From Planctomycetaceae bacterium (GTDB lineage: Bacteria; Planctomycetota; Planctomycetia; Pirellulales; Pirellulaceae), in NCBI GenBank assembly GCA_024642765.1, contig JAHEAM010000246.1, forward strand, positions 1 to 6,053: 6,053 nucleotides of DNA. Reading direction: 5' to 3'. Shown piece after piece: positions 5,813-6,053 of the stretch. The position numbers and the translations under genes were made by a program. Within the stretch, counting starts at the first letter, position 1. Each line of letters begins with the position of its first letter. The notes under the pieces are model-generated. The model was not told where the DNA came from. It was given only the letters and a program-made list of their open reading frames with translations, and made no database searches.

Positions 5813-6053
5813 GTGAGAATTGAATTGACACAGTTACCGATTGTAAACGTACCGTCAGCAGGGGCTGCAACGAGTTCTTGCCAATCCGCCAGCGACGTAT
5901 CCAAAATGCGGCGTTTGCCGAAATGGTTGAAGCGGCAGGTACCGAAGGGCAACGTCAACCATTTCACGGCAAGCCTGTTGGACGAATTGCGGCTAGAAAC
6001 CGTCTGCGACAACGCGAGATGCCCTAATCGAATGGAATGCTATTCGCAACAGA
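5813..6053 (+). CDS. lipA: Lipoyl synthase, N-terminal part (cut by window edge)
   Basis: LipA is a radical-SAM enzyme that inserts two sulfur atoms into the octanoyl group on lipoyl domains, completing the cofactor of pyruvate and 2-oxoglutarate dehydrogenases and the glycine cleavage system. Only the first 80 codons are here. The segment RRLPKWLKRQVPKGNVNHFT (about 33-52) and then ELRLETVCDNARCPNRMECY (58-77) are characteristic. C65, C70 and C76 form the CX4CX5C set that holds the auxiliary [4Fe-4S] cluster, the sulfur donor. The radical-SAM CxxxCxxC motif would follow beyond the window. The start is uncertain: the GTG at 5813 keeps a protein-like N-terminus (LTQLPIVNVPSAG), while the ATG at 5906 would begin just before RRLPKW. 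Neither has a good Shine-Dalgarno sequence. It diverges from smpB. Confidence 0.92.
   Translation, partial: MRIELTQLPIVNVPSAGAATSSCQSASDVSKMRRLPKWLKRQVPKGNVNHFTASLLDELRLETVCDNARCPNRMECYSQQ

Noticed and set aside
5749..6012. Minus-strand open frame of 87 codons at the right end
   Set aside because: It is antisense to the lipA start, whose cysteine motif and conserved wording are unmistakable.

Overview
The window is a stretch of ordinary bacterial chromosome of moderate GC content, with mostly housekeeping genes and no sign of a mobile element, CRISPR array, rRNA or tRNA. The gene set fits a planctomycete, probably of the Pirellula/Rhodopirellula kind. The clues are an HU protein with an Ala/Lys-rich tail, a lipoyl synthase with the N-terminal wording I associate with planctomycetes, a large HEAT-type protein of unknown role, and scattered single genes with weak Shine-Dalgarno signals. 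This placement is inferred from remembered family resemblance, not from a database search.

Layout: (1) 1-382, minus strand, the N-terminal part of a DEAD-box RNA helicase that runs off the left edge. (2) 599-2158, plus strand, a HEAT-repeat-like protein of unknown function. (3) A 12-bp-stem terminator at about 2236-2280 sits between this gene and the convergent HU-family gene (2357-2695, minus). (4) About 500 bp with no convincing gene (2711-3210). (5) A plus-strand pair 39 nt apart: a single-domain response regulator (3211-3663) and 3-hydroxyanthranilate 3,4-dioxygenase (3703-4254). (6) 4438-4899, plus strand, a small protein with two L7/L12-C-terminal-like repeats and a C-terminal membrane helix. 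(7) 5080-5583, minus strand, smpB, the tmRNA partner. (8) 5813-6053, plus strand, the start of lipoyl synthase (lipA), divergent from smpB and cut by the right edge.

The genes do not form one pathway. RNA helicase and SmpB serve RNA and translation quality control, HU organises the nucleoid, the dioxygenase belongs to tryptophan/kynurenine breakdown (or quinolinate-based NAD synthesis), and LipA makes the lipoyl cofactor. The points most worth a second look are the dioxygenase, which has lost one cysteine from each pair of the rubredoxin-like iron site, and the membrane-anchored double L12-like protein. I found no strong evidence for a new multi-gene system.
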